From Tessaracoccus caeni (lineage in GTDB: Bacteria; Actinomycetota; Actinomycetes; Propionibacteriales; Propionibacteriaceae): a stretch of 64,000 bases of DNA. The first letter of the stretch is position 1; every line of letters starts with the position of its first letter. The notes beneath the pieces are model-generated. The model worked only from the letters and a program-made list of their open reading frames with translations. It was not told where the DNA came from and made no database searches. Below are positions 26,501-35,717 of this stretch, piece after piece. Location of the stretch: the NCBI RefSeq assembly GCF_029211185.1, contig NZ_JARGDO010000003.1, positions 186,001 to 250,000 of the forward strand, read 5' to 3'. A program made the position numbers and the translations under genes.

Positions 26501-28924
26501 AGCAACTACTTCCGAGGCACGATCGACGAGGTCGCCGTGTACGGATACGAGTTGTCGGCCTCGCGTGTCACGGCTCACTATCAGGCCGGCGGCGGAGTGC
26601 CGAACCAGACGCCTACCGCGCAGTTCACCTCTTCGGTCGATGGGCGGCGAGCGACCTTCACGGGGTCCGGCACCGATCCGGACGGCACCGTCGTGGCGTA
26701 CGCGTGGGACTTCGGGGATGGTCAGACGTCCTCGCAGCAGAGCCCGACGCACGTGTACACGTCGAACGGCTCCTACGACGTCACCCTCACGGTGACCGAC
26801 AACAAGGGCGCGACCGGAAGCGTGACCCATCCCGTCACGGTCAACGCGACCGGCCTCCCGACCGATACCTATGGTGCGGCGGTGATCGCGGACAGCCCCA
26901 GGCTCTACTGGCGTCTCGGTGAGACCAGCGGGACCGTCGCCCAGGACTCGAGCGGCGGCGGTAGCACCGGGTCGATCGTAGGAGGCCCCGTGCTCGGTCG
27001 TCCGGGCGCGATCGCCAACCCGAACACGGCGATTCTGTTCGACGGCGGTGGCAAGTACATCACCTCGAACGACTCGTTCGAGAACCCGACGGTGTACACG
27101 GAGGAGGCGTGGTTCAAGACCACCTCCGCCTCCGGCGGCAAGGTGATGGGCTTCGGCTGCACCTTCCTCAGCCCCTCGAACTGCTACGACCGGCACATCT
27201 ACCTGCAGGGCGACGGCAAGGTGGTGTTCGGCACCTACACCGGTACCACGAACACCATCACGTCGGACGAGTCCTACAACGACGGTGCGTGGCACCACGT
27301 CGCGGCGACGCAGTCCTCCGCGGGCCTGCGGCTGTACCTCGACGGCGAGCTGGTGGGCACCCACGCGGCGACCGGCGCCGAGGCTTACACCGGCTACCTG
27401 CACGTGGGCGGCGACAACACCTGGGGTTCGGATCCGTGGTTCGACGGCGAGATCGACGAAGTGGCGTTCTACCTCCACGCCCTCTCTGAGACGCGCATCG
27501 CCGCGCACTACGCGGCGGGCCAGCCGGCCCCGAACCAGCCCCCGGTGGCGTCCTTCACCGCAACGCCGGACGGCCTCAAGGTCGACTTCGACGCCAGCGG
27601 CTCCTCCGATCCGGATGGGTCCATCGTCAGCTACGCGTGGGAGTTCGGTGACAACCAGACCGGCACGGGCCAGACGGCTTCGCACACCTACGCGGCGGCG
27701 GGCTCGTACACGGTGAAGCTCACGGTGACCGACGACGCCGGTGTGTCGAGCTCGAAGACCGAGACCGTCTCGGTCCTCGGGCCCAACCAGCCTCCCACCG
27801 CATCGTTCACGCTGAACGCGACCAACCTCACGGTTTCCGTGGACGCGGGCGGGTCACAGGATCCGGACGGCATGATCACGTCCTATGCGTGGAACTTCGG
27901 TGACAACCAGACCGGTACGGGCGCAACGGCGTCTCACACCTATGCCGCGGCCGGCACCTACACGGTGACGCTCACGGTGACCGACGATCGAGGCGCTACG
28001 GCATCGACGACTAGGACCGCCACGGTCGCCGGACCTCCGAACCAGGTTCCGGTGGCGTCGTTCACGTTCTCGGTCAACAACCTGGTGGCGGCCTTCGATG
28101 GGTCGGGCTCCTCCGATCCGGATGGCACGATCGCGTCCTATGCGTGGAACTTCGGTGACAACACCACGGGCAGCGGGGCGACCCCCAGCCACACCTACGC
28201 GGCGGCGGGAACCTACACGGTCACGCTCACCGTCACCGACAACGGTGGGGCGACGCATAGCACATCCCAGTCGGTGACAGTGGTTGCCGCTCCTACGATG
28301 ATTGCCTTCGACGGATTCAGTCGAACCGTCGCCAACAACTGGGGAACAGCTGATCTCGGCGGTGCCTGGACACGTGCCGGAAGTGCGTCGAATTTCGCAG
28401 TGGCAGGAGGCAAGGCGACGCTTCGGATGGCCGCGGGAAGTGGGCCTGGAGCGTACTTGAACAGCGTGTCAGTGCGGGACATCGACATCCTTACGGATGT
28501 GAGCTATGACAAACCGGCAACCGGCGGTGGCATCTACACGTCGATCGTCGCACGGCGTACGGCGAACGCTGATTATCAAGCCACCATCCGGGTGACCAGC
28601 ACCGGCATCACAGCTCAGATCGTGAGAACAAGCTCTGGATCTGAAGTCGTGATTGCCCAGGCCAATCTCGCTGGTGCGCCGCTGAGTGCCAATGATGTGT
28701 TGCGCATGCGATTCCAGGTCTCGGGGGCGAACGCCACGACGCTTCGCTTCAAGGTGTGGCGGGATGGCGCTACGGAGCCAACAGGTTGGACGGTGTCCGC
28801 AAACGACTCGCTCGCGGTTCTTCAGCAGCCTGGGGCCGTTGGGCTACATAGCTACCTGTCAGGATCAGCGACGAACGGGCCCATTCACGCTGCATTCGGC
28901 GAGTTCGCCGTTCGTCCGGTCTAG
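23558..28924 (+). CDS. Giant secreted LamG/PKD repeat protein B
   Basis: Secreted paralogue of the preceding gene, 1788 aa, 20 bp downstream. ATG 23558 is preferred over 23549 because AGAGGA then has 9-nt spacing. Order: signal peptide ending AEAAPA, propeller-like domain (44-437), fibronectin-like segment (448-544), LamG (548-786), LamG (788-1012), PKD (1015-1098), a third LamG inserted here (1098-1322), three PKD domains (1324-1576), and the same C-terminal module as protein A (shared DKxATGGGIY motif). It therefore differs by one LamG and one PKD. Neighbouring repeats are close at DNA level, suggesting recent internal duplication. No anchor motif is seen. Ends at a strong hairpin. Confidence 0.88.
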   Translation: MPTGKRLRRVISLISVLALTWTGVSAPTAEAAPAPIQPRPASEFTADRLPTVQINGVVWSTDIAGNKVYAGGSFTRARPAGAAAGTNETVRNNLLAFDVTTGNLDTGFAPDLNGQVLDVAVSPDKSRVYVVGDFTTANGQARRRVAAYSTTTGQLITAFNPVGVNSRARAVVATNDTVYVGGSFGSAGSNQRGNFAAFRASDGAILPWAPRAERIVWAMALSPDGQQVFAGGQFTTVNGQEAYGLAKMDATTGALDTSWRPEVRNAGDDAAIGSLTAHGNDLYGTSWHFGPGGNLEGTFKVPMSTGEVDWVTDCHGDMYDAFKINGIVYAAGHAHYCGNMGGGFPQYPTWKFQHSQAWSDTEVGDILHEVHGYYNWGGKKQGPAMVNWLPTMSIGSYTGQYQAGWTVTGNDNYLVFGGEFPRVNGTAQQGLVRFGKRPTAPGTQGPMFDSGVFRPEITPYGANSARIVWPAAYDRDDRELTYRLYRNNTLIRTMTAESNWWTLPALGHVDTGLTNGATYSYRLTVADATNTVNSTTVSYTHSSNAPVPHAYGQTVLDAGASLYWPLNDTRTGNPMTVRDRKGFNDAVADNDVTAGQPGAITGDTAMTFGTAQPNQPWGRVYAKGIEYAPDTFTVQAWIKTNTTRGGRIVGFGDLQQGESGHRDRHVYMTNDGRLVFGVRATDGSNRTVTSGSSFNDNEWHMVTASMGSRGMELYVDGVRVARRADTTVGETYLGHWRLQGDNLGGWASRPSTDNYVGSIDEVAVYPTALTQDTILDQYRASGRTASVPEAPADAYGAAVYQDDPDLFWRFEETTGTTAADSGRSQNAGTYRSGVTLGGAGAVAGGKAAGFDGSDDVVFSNTQFSNPTVFSTEAWFKTTTTSGGKIIGFGNAQQGESGSYDRHVYMLDNGRLVFGVWTGQQNNIETAASFNDGDWHHVVATQSGDGMRLYVDGELQGTNPQTQAQPYDGYWRVGGDSRWAGSSNYFRGTIDEVAVYGYELSASRVTAHYQAGGGVPNQTPTAQFTSSVDGRRATFTGSGTDPDGTVVAYAWDFGDGQTSSQQSPTHVYTSNGSYDVTLTVTDNKGATGSVTHPVTVNATGLPTDTYGAAVIADSPRLYWRLGETSGTVAQDSSGGGSTGSIVGGPVLGRPGAIANPNTAILFDGGGKYITSNDSFENPTVYTEEAWFKTTSASGGKVMGFGCTFLSPSNCYDRHIYLQGDGKVVFGTYTGTTNTITSDESYNDGAWHHVAATQSSAGLRLYLDGELVGTHAATGAEAYTGYLHVGGDNTWGSDPWFDGEIDEVAFYLHALSETRIAAHYAAGQPAPNQPPVASFTATPDGLKVDFDASGSSDPDGSIVSYAWEFGDNQTGTGQTASHTYAAAGSYTVKLTVTDDAGVSSSKTETVSVLGPNQPPTASFTLNATNLTVSVDAGGSQDPDGMITSYAWNFGDNQTGTGATASHTYAAAGTYTVTLTVTDDRGATASTTRTATVAGPPNQVPVASFTFSVNNLVAAFDGSGSSDPDGTIASYAWNFGDNTTGSGATPSHTYAAAGTYTVTLTVTDNGGATHSTSQSVTVVAAPTMIAFDGFSRTVANNWGTADLGGAWTRAGSASNFAVAGGKATLRMAAGSGPGAYLNSVSVRDIDILTDVSYDKPATGGGIYTSIVARRTANADYQATIRVTSTGITAQIVRTSSGSEVVIAQANLAGAPLSANDVLRMRFQVSGANATTLRFKVWRDGATEPTGWTVSANDSLAVLQQPGAVGLHSYLSGSATNGPIHAAFGEFAVRPV

Positions 28925-28936
28925 TCTTGGCGCCTA

Positions 28937-28973
28937 GTATTGGGCCAGCCGCCGCCGGTGGCTGGCCCAATAC
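28937..28973. terminator. Hairpin after the LamG/PKD pair
   Basis: GTATTGGGCCAGCC (28937-28950) pairs perfectly with 28960-28973, a 14-bp stem with a 9-nt loop, 12 bp after the stop codon of protein B. There is no downstream U-run. It may terminate or attenuate transcription before the Wzz-Wzy gene, whose ribosome site begins only 4 bp later. Confidence 0.75.
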
Positions 28974-28990
28974 CGTGGGAGGGACTATCC

Positions 28991-30738
28991 GTGTCGTTGA
29001 CCGAGGTCATGCAGGGCATCAAGGCTCGTTGGGCCCTGGTGCTGCTTGTCACGGTCCTCTCGATCGGTGCCGGAGCCGTGGCGGCACTCGTCGCGCCCAT
29101 GGTCTACGTCGGAACGGCGACCTTGGCGCTGCGGTGGGTCGGCGCGCAACCAGGTGTCGCCGAACTCGCCAACGTGCGATATCTGGCCCGGGAGGCAGAG
29201 AGCGTTGCGGTGCTGGTCGAGCGCCCGAGCGTCGTTGAACGTGCCTCTCGGGACGTGGGGCTGGAACTGGAAACGGAGGACGCGCTGCGCGCGGTGAGCG
29301 CGGAGGTTCCTCTTGATAGCCAACTGGTCAAGGTTTCCGCGGAAGCTGACACTCCCGAGCGTGCGGCTGCGTTCGCGACCTCCGTCGCGGAGACGCTGGT
29401 CATCGACGCGAACGAGGAGGGTTTTGCCCCCGATGCGGAGGCCTTCATGGTGCTGTCCGCTGTGCCCCCGACGAGTTACAGTGAACCGCGTCTCATGCTC
29501 TATCTCATCGCCGGGCTACTGGCCGGGTTGGTCGCGGGCATCGCGGCCTCATCAGTGCTCTTCTTGTCCGAGCGCAGGACCGTGCCGGTGAGCGCGTCCG
29601 CGCGAGTTGCTCCAGGGGAGGAGCGCCGATGGAAGGCCCTGCAGACGCCGCACCTCGTGTGGGTGCTCGTCGTTGCGGCGTCGATTCCATGGAGAACGGA
29701 CACCTTTTACGAGGGTGGTGCGGATCCTGTCGTCATAGCCAAGGCTGGGCTCAGTCTGGTCGCCCTGGGTATCAGCGCCTGGGCTGCATTCAGGGCACCA
29801 CACAGATATCCTCTGCCGGCCACGCCGGTGCTCCTGCTACTCGTCTATGTCGCAGTTACCCTCGTGGGAGGACTAGCGAACGACGCGATCGTGCCCTCAG
29901 CGGTTGTGGCAGTCCGCGTCGCGATTCTGGCGGCTGCGGTGTGTCTGCTGGCTGTGACGACGCCGGCATTTCAACTTTTCAGGGCGCTCATTCAAGTGCT
30001 AGGTATCTCGGTGGCCTTGTCGGCGCTGAGTGGAATGCCCAGCTACTCCGGTCGTTTGTCGGGCGTGATGCCGCCGATGGTGCACAACCTTCTTGCCATG
30101 CTCACCTGCATCGTGGCGATCTGGTTACTGAGTAAGATTCTCACCGGCAAGGACACGTTCTGGGAGCTCTTCGGGCTGGGGGGCTGCCTGCTCGTCATTT
30201 TTCTTACAGGCTCGCGCACGAGTCTCGGAGCTTTTGCCGCAGCAGCCGCGGCGATGGTTCTTCGGATGACGGCCCTCCGGATGAGGACTGTGGCGTTGAT
30301 TGCCCTCAGCCTCCCGGTTGTGACGTTCATCGTGCTGGGCACCAATCTGCTTCAGGAGGTGCTAACGCGGGGGGGTAACGAGGACGTCGGTAGCCTGAGC
30401 AACAGAACCATCGCCTGGAATGCGGCTTTCAGCATGGAGAGAGATGGGTGGCAGACCTGGTTCGGTCAAGGCCTCGCTCAGAAGAAGATCAGCGTTCCCG
30501 GCCAATGGTGGGACACCCAGATGCTCGACAGCTCGTGGGTTTCAGCTCTGGTTCAGGGCGGCTATCTCGGGACGGCAGTGGTCATTCTGCTTGCGACCAT
30601 TACGCTGCTTCGGGCGCTTTTTGGGCCGCGTCAGGATGGTCCGCTGTGGTTCGGATTGGCCTTCTACTTGGTATTTACAGGGTTCCTGGAAAGCGGTCTT
30701 TTTGACGGAACCGTCCAGTTCATGGTGTTCCTGGTTGC
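28991..30738 (+). CDS. Wzz-like / Wzy (O-antigen polymerase-like) fusion, 3' end lost
   Basis: Membrane protein, 582 residues before the frame enters the G run. GTG 28991 follows GGGAGGG with 7-nt spacing; an upstream ATG at 28940 lies in the terminator stem. The N-terminal ~200 residues are a chain-length-determinant module: a membrane helix after LTEVMQGIKARWALVL, a periplasmic Wzz-like domain (ALRAVSAEVPLDSQLVKVSA), and a second helix at LMLYLIAGLLAGLVAG. The rest has about 10 helices and the O-antigen ligase/polymerase motif FLTGSRTSLGAF. It should polymerise and size the exported repeat units. The true C-terminus is missing: beyond 30738 the frame is homopolymer Gly/Pro and then antisense to the next gene. 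Confidence 0.8.
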
Positions 30739-30796
<58 letters not shown>

Positions 30797-30801
30797 ACGA
30801 C

Positions 30802-33141
30802 TCACCAGCGACCGAGCGTCTTGGAGCCGGCGGGGCGCCCGATGGCGGAGGCCACGTCGGCGGGCAGAGGCTCAGCGATTGAGCCCTGAGCGCTCTTCAC
30901 GGAGGCGGTCAGATTCAGGTTGCTGTCGACGATGTTGGCGCCGACGTACTCCTTGCCCTTCTTCTCCTGACCGGTGGTCTTCGAGAAGTCGGAGAGCGTC
31001 GTGAAGATGTACGGGTTGGCGTTCACGTTCGCACGGGACCAGACCACGAGCCAGGTGGGCTTGGACGCGGCAGAACGTGCATAGACGTTGGAGTTCGCCG
31101 TGATCTTCATCTGCTCCGCACTGTGCTTGTTGCTGTAGTCCTCGACACACAGGAGGCAGTTCGCCGCCGTGGTCGGATGAGCCACGACGTTGTTGCGGAT
31201 CGTGACGGGGCCGAGAGTCCACGGCATCGCGGGATCCGGGAAGGACACGCGCGGATCAACGGCGGCATCGTTCTTGTTGGTGTTGCGCCTGGAGTCCTGG
31301 ACGATGTTCAGCGGGCGCCCGTTGGACGCGAAGGTGTTGTTCCAGATCTTGACGTCACTGGTGTTGTTCACCTTGATGCCGAACTCCTGATTCCGGGCGA
31401 ACTCGTTGTCGCCGACGATGGCCTTCGCGGAGATCTCGAGGAACAGCCCTGTGCCCACGTTGTCGTTGAACTTGGACTGGCGGAAGACCGAGTTGTACAC
31501 CGACATGTCCTGCCAGAACCCGTGACCATAGTTGCCGGAAAGGCTAGATGCCGTCACGATGACTCCACGGGTCTGACCGATTTTCACGCCACCAGCGACC
31601 GGGGCGATGTTGAAGCGCTCGTCGTTGTTCTTCGTGCTGAGCACCTTCGTCAGCTTGAGGTTGTCTGCGAAGCGGCCATGAATGCCCAGCATTCCGGACC
31701 CGGTGATGGTCACCTGATTGAGGGTTGTGTTCTCGCGCAGGATGCTGATACCGGTGGTGGCGGCGTCGCTGATCACGACGTTCTCGAAGGTCACACCCGG
31801 CTGCTCGACGGTGACGGAGCCCATATGGAACACCGAAGGGGAGAAGCGTCGGATACCGATGCCGCGCACCACGCTCTTGGCGCCGCGCACGTTCATGGCC
31901 TTGATGATGGTGCTCGCATCGACGGTCTTGCCGCTCGGGTTGGTGCCGATGTAGAGCTTGGAGGCGCTCTGATCGAGGTAGAACGTGCCCTCCTTGACGA
32001 GGCTCTTGCTCTTCACCTGCTGGAGGGGTGAACCGTTCACGAAGACCTGATCTGGGTGTGCGGCCATCGGGTAGGTGCTGGTGTTGACGAACTGCCAGTA
32101 TGGCGTCGTGCTGTCCTTCGCGCCCTGGGTATAGGTGGGGCTGCTGTCGAAACGCGTCTTCCAGCCGTCCTTGCGCCACATGCTGCCGTCGGCCACCCAA
32201 CCCGTCACGGGGGTGGAACCGTCCAGCCAGACGGCCTCCTTCGGGTAGTTCTGGATGGTCACCGTCTTCGAGATCGTCACGGTCTCCCGGTAGATGCCGC
32301 TTCGGACGACAACCGTGCCGCCCGACTTGGCGAGGTCGACACCGCGCTGGATCGTCTTGACCGGAGCCGACTGCGTACCCGCGGCGCTGTCGCTGCCGCT
32401 GGCAGAGACGAAGATGGCGCCGGACGGGACGGTGTAGGAGACGGAGCCCACCGTGAGCGAGCCGGCGTCAGACTTGGTGGGGCTCGGAGCGGGGGTAGGG
32501 GTCGGCGTCGCGGTCGGCTTGGGAGTGGCCGCGGCCGTCGGCTTCGGGGTGGCGGTCGCGGTCGGCTTGGGGGTGGCGGTCGCGGTTGGCTTGGGAGTAG
32601 CCGTCGGCTTGGGGGCCGAAGTGGTGAGGGGCACGTGGAATGCCACGCCCTCACGGGTCCACCCGGTCAGGGAGGAACCGACCGCGCTGGTGGCCAGGCG
32701 GTGCTTGCCGGACTTCTGATAGCTGTACACCGGCTCGGTACGACCGGTGATGGCTGAGGCCGACGCGTAGAAGTCGACTCCTTCGTCCACATAGCCGGCG
32801 GCGATCGCGTTCTTGAAGGTCTGCGAGCCGGCGATGGCCGCGGTGAAGTCGATCGTCTTGCTGTTCCACAGTCGATGCACGGCGGACAGGCCGCTCTTCG
32901 CCTCGAGAGATGCCTTGAAGGGCTTCCCGAGATCGGTGGTGTAGCCGTACGTCTTCTTGGCCTCGCTGACCTCGTCGGCCCAGGCCGTGACGAGGCTGAC
33001 GCCTGTGCTGGGGTTGAGTATTTGGTAGATGGGAGCGGTCATGTCGTCGGCCGCGTCGGCGTGAGCCAAGGGAGTGCTTACTGCAAGTGAGATGGGGGCG
33101 AGCAGTGCAATCCCGAGAGTGGCGCGTATGAGCTTGCGCAC
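30802..33141 (-). CDS. Secreted right-handed beta-helix protein with DUF5648-like module
   Basis: Exported protein of 779 aa. GTG 33141 follows AGGAGA and starts a signal (MRKLIRATLG, cleavage near AHADA). A DUF5648-like module (about 35-170, WNSKTIDFTAA and GWTREGVAFHV) leads to a Lys/Pro/Thr/Ala linker of PKPTATA repeats (175-225). Then comes a pectate-lyase-like parallel beta-helix (from IFVSASGSDSAAGT to about 640) with ladder motifs such as FEVIS-type NVVISDAATTGISI and DVKIWNNTFASNG, and a C-terminal tail ending GRPAGSKTLGRW. This resembles polysaccharide lyases of the PL1/PL9 kind or GH-type helices, so it may trim the polymer; catalytic residues are not identified. Its stop lies 5 bp from the C run but appears intact. 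Confidence 0.8.
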   Translation of the reverse strand: MRKLIRATLGIALLAPISLAVSTPLAHADAADDMTAPIYQILNPSTGVSLVTAWADEVSEAKKTYGYTTDLGKPFKASLEAKSGLSAVHRLWNSKTIDFTAAIAGSQTFKNAIAAGYVDEGVDFYASASAITGRTEPVYSYQKSGKHRLATSAVGSSLTGWTREGVAFHVPLTTSAPKPTATPKPTATATPKPTATATPKPTAAATPKPTATPTPTPAPSPTKSDAGSLTVGSVSYTVPSGAIFVSASGSDSAAGTQSAPVKTIQRGVDLAKSGGTVVVRSGIYRETVTISKTVTIQNYPKEAVWLDGSTPVTGWVADGSMWRKDGWKTRFDSSPTYTQGAKDSTTPYWQFVNTSTYPMAAHPDQVFVNGSPLQQVKSKSLVKEGTFYLDQSASKLYIGTNPSGKTVDASTIIKAMNVRGAKSVVRGIGIRRFSPSVFHMGSVTVEQPGVTFENVVISDAATTGISILRENTTLNQVTITGSGMLGIHGRFADNLKLTKVLSTKNNDERFNIAPVAGGVKIGQTRGVIVTASSLSGNYGHGFWQDMSVYNSVFRQSKFNDNVGTGLFLEISAKAIVGDNEFARNQEFGIKVNNTSDVKIWNNTFASNGRPLNIVQDSRRNTNKNDAAVDPRVSFPDPAMPWTLGPVTIRNNVVAHPTTAANCLLCVEDYSNKHSAEQMKITANSNVYARSAASKPTWLVVWSRANVNANPYIFTTLSDFSKTTGQEKKGKEYVGANIVDSNLNLTASVKSAQGSIAEPLPADVASAIGRPAGSKTLGRW

Positions 33142-33186
33142 AGTTCTAGGTCTCCTAGTTTTGGGGCCCGGGGGAGGGGCCTAGCG

Positions 33187-33237
33187 GGGGGAAACCGCCC
33201 AACTGGGCGGCTGTCGCTTGCTAGCAGGCGACAGCCG
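33187..33237 (-). terminator. Tandem hairpins after the Wzz-like gene
   Basis: Reading the minus strand, CGGCTGTCGC and GCGACAGCCG (33208-33237) form a 10-bp stem. It is followed by a second hairpin CCGCCC-AGTT-GGGCGG (arms within 33195-33210) and then TTT. They lie about 65 bp downstream of the Wzz-like stop and upstream of the ribosome site of the beta-helix gene, so they separate these two transcription units. Confidence 0.65.
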
Positions 33238-33303
33238 TTACCTTAAAACATGAGAATAAGCTGAAGCAATTCAGATTCCATTAAGGAACTGAGCCCGTAC
33301 GGC

Positions 33304-33942
33304 TCACGGTTGCTGGGCGCGCCTCGCTTGCATCTGGTTCGCGAACGCCCCCCAGGCGAGCACGACGAGCAGCCCGATGGTGAATCCGAGCGCCGCTCCC
33401 ATGGCGAGGAAGAGCAGGCGGCTAGGTGAGGTGGGCTTCGTCGGGAGCTCCGCGTCCACAGCGGTCGACAGAACAACCGGCGAGGTTTTCTCGATGGTCT
33501 CGATCTTCTCGATGAACGTGGCGAGGTGCTTTGCCGCCGAGTCGGCGAGCGACTTCGCCTCCTCCGGCGACCCACCCTCAGCGGTGACATGGACGAGCGG
33601 AGTGTCGACGGGGTTGGCAGCCTTGAGCATGGATCGCAGATCGGCATCGGAGTACTGCTCGCCGAGATCCTTTCGGACGCCGTCGAGAACTTCGGAACTG
33701 TAGATGAAGACCGGGTACGACTTTGCTCGAGCCACCGCGTACTGGGCGGCGATGTAGTTGGCGCCGGTGGTGGCGCCGGGGATGCCCTTCACGAGTTGGG
33801 TTGCCGTCGCCGTGTACGTGGGGGCGACGACCTGCAGCGCCCCCCATCCCAGCCCTACGCCGAGGACCAGGCTGAGGGTCAGTACCCACCAGCGTCGGAC
33901 GACCAACATGAGCAGATCCGTCACGCGGTATTCCTCGGCCAT
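33304..33942 (-). CDS. Wzz/YveK-like chain length determinant protein
   Basis: Inner membrane protein of 212 aa with two transmembrane helices flanking an extracytoplasmic domain: VTDLLMLVVRRWWVLTLSLV at the N-terminus and LLFLAMGAALGFTIGLLVVL near the C-terminus. The order and length match bacterial polysaccharide co-polymerases without a kinase domain. A partner tyrosine kinase is not in the window. It would modulate the chain length made by the Wzy protein. Having both this and the Wzz part of the fusion at 28991 implies two chain length modules in one locus, if the two halves of the locus are really adjacent. Confidence 0.82.
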   Translation of the reverse strand: MAEEYRVTDLLMLVVRRWWVLTLSLVLGVGLGWGALQVVAPTYTATATQLVKGIPGATTGANYIAAQYAVARAKSYPVFIYSSEVLDGVRKDLGEQYSDADLRSMLKAANPVDTPLVHVTAEGGSPEEAKSLADSAAKHLATFIEKIETIEKTSPVVLSTAVDAELPTKPTSPSRLLFLAMGAALGFTIGLLVVLAWGAFANQMQARRAQQP

Positions 33943-34030
33943 TGGCTACTCCCCCCTCCTCGGGGCACCTAGCGGGCCCCAATCAGGGACCAAGGATAGT
34001 CGAGTGTGAATGTCCGCCCATTCTGCCGAT

Positions 34031-34079
34031 CTACGCGTGGACGCTCCCGTCCATTCCGCACGGGAGCGTCCACGCGTAG
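34031..34079. terminator. 20-bp perfect stem terminator
   Basis: CTACGCGTGGACGCTCCCGT (34031-34050) pairs perfectly with 34060-34079 around a 9-nt loop. It lies 10 bp downstream of the metallophosphoesterase stop on the minus strand and 89 bp upstream of the Wzz-like start. Confidence 0.85.
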
Positions 34080-34089
34080 CTTGATGCGC

Positions 34090-35592
34090 TCAGTTCTTGA
34101 AGTCGAAGCCCGTGAACGTCTGATCGGCGAGAATGGTCGCCTTGGTGTACGGGGCGTACACAGAGGTCGTGACCGAGCCCTTCGCGACGTCGAACTTGAC
34201 GACCCGGACGGGGTTGGTGGTCTCGCTATGGAAACACTGCAGAAGGCTCAGGATCTTGTTGCCGTTGACGCCGGTATCGACGCGACTGGCCTGGGAGCCT
34301 GTGTGGCCGGACAGCACCATCTTGATGTTGGGATAGACCTTGATGAGGCTGTCGTACAGGTGCTTCGGGGACGTCGAGCCGTAGCCACCGTTGCTTCCGC
34401 CGATCGATCCATCGGCATTCAGGTAAGCGTGGGTCGACACGATCACGTTGTGATCCGGGTTGGCCGCAACGACCTTCTTCGCCCAGTCGATGGCACCCTG
34501 CCGTGGCCAGAGCTCGAGATTGAGCATCATCCACTTCTGTCCGCCGGCCGTGAAGGTGCTATAGGTGTTGTCTACCTTGCCGGCCTCGTACTGGCCCTTC
34601 ACGCTCGTGAAACTGGAGAGAGGGAAGGCCTTGTTGAAGCCGGAGGTATCGCGCACCGTGATGCTGGCATCCTTGCCAGCGCACGCCGAGCCACCCTTGC
34701 ACACAGCGGCGGTGTCGTGATTGCCGATCGTCAGGGCGTAAGGGATCTTGCCCTTCAGGGGCGCGAGGGCTGCCTGAGCCCGGGTGTACTGAGCGGGGCT
34801 AACGTCGCCCCAGTCGACCACATCGCCCACATGCGTGACGAACTTCATGTTCAGGGATTGCGCATTGGCGACGAGCCACTCCGAGCGGTTCTTGAACCGA
34901 GTGTCGCTGTCCGTCCACACCTCACGCTGCGTGTCGGGGATCACGCCGATGGAGAAGGTGGTTTCGGTCTTGGAGTCCGTCGCCGCGCCGCCGGTGGGGT
35001 TCTTGTTGCCATTGGTGACCGGGGGGAGCGGCTTTGTAACAGGCGGGACGATGGGCTGGGTGGTCTTGCCCGGCGCGGCGTAGAATGCGGCCGACTTGTC
35101 GGCAACCCAACCGGCCTTGACGAGGGAATCGCGATTGGCCTCGCCCAGCGCGAGCTGCGTGACCGAGTCCTTGGTGAGACGGTACACCGCAGAGGTGCAT
35201 GTCGACTTGGCGCTCACACCGTAGAACTGGCGGAACTGGGCGGTGTAGCCCTTGTTCTTCATGACGGTCAGGTCCGCGCCGTCGGCAGCCCACGAGAAGT
35301 CGTGGGTCTTGTCGTTGTATACGCGCCAGACGGCGACGCGGCCTGTGTCGGCGCTCGGCGCGACCTTCATGGCGGACGAGTCGGCGAGAGCGAAGCCGTA
35401 GTTCGCAGCGCTCGTCACTTCGCCCGAGAACTGCGTGAGCAGCGACGTACCGGAATCGTTTGTCATGCGGGACAAGGTGACGGTCAGATCGGCGCAGCTT
35501 GTCTCGGCGGCGGATGCCTGTGTGGGAGCAAGCCCTGACAGGGCCAGCGGGGCGAGAACCGCGACAGCGGTCATAGCCTTCCAGAGTCTCAT
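34090..35592 (-). CDS. Secreted metallophosphoesterase, DUF5648-like (paralogue)
   Basis: Exported protein of 500 aa: signal peptide (MRLWKAMTAVAVLAPLALSG, cleavage near ASAAE), a DUF5648-like module (about 32-165, RVYNDKTHDFSWAAD), a short Pro/Asn linker, and a calcineurin-like domain with DTQ, GDVVDWG, GNHDT, HAYL and GHTGS metal-site motifs. It is clearly homologous end to end with the protein at 4617-6365 (shared SRVDTGVNGNK), but its linker is short and not a 69-bp array. ATG 35592 follows GAGGA. It may remove phosphate or cleave phosphodiesters outside the cell; the substrate could be the polymer itself. Confidence 0.87.
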   Translation of the reverse strand: MRLWKAMTAVAVLAPLALSGLAPTQASAAETSCADLTVTLSRMTNDSGTSLLTQFSGEVTSAANYGFALADSSAMKVAPSADTGRVAVWRVYNDKTHDFSWAADGADLTVMKNKGYTAQFRQFYGVSAKSTCTSAVYRLTKDSVTQLALGEANRDSLVKAGWVADKSAAFYAAPGKTTQPIVPPVTKPLPPVTNGNKNPTGGAATDSKTETTFSIGVIPDTQREVWTDSDTRFKNRSEWLVANAQSLNMKFVTHVGDVVDWGDVSPAQYTRAQAALAPLKGKIPYALTIGNHDTAAVCKGGSACAGKDASITVRDTSGFNKAFPLSSFTSVKGQYEAGKVDNTYSTFTAGGQKWMMLNLELWPRQGAIDWAKKVVAANPDHNVIVSTHAYLNADGSIGGSNGGYGSTSPKHLYDSLIKVYPNIKMVLSGHTGSQASRVDTGVNGNKILSLLQCFHSETTNPVRVVKFDVAKGSVTTSVYAPYTKATILADQTFTGFDFKN

Positions 35593-35717
35593 TTGTGGTC
35601 CTCAAGTGGGGGAGTCTTGTAAAGAACTCGCTGACCTTAACACAACCTGAGGAAAAAGAAAGTGTTTCTCAGGGAGGGCTCAGGAGGGCGACTCCCAGAC
35701 GCCTTGCATCGTGCCCC

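Noticed and set aside
26601..28285. CRISPR-like or tandem DNA repeats in the PKD region
   Set aside because: Repeats are protein-domain duplications of about 250 bp in frame, with no short identical repeats and spacers.
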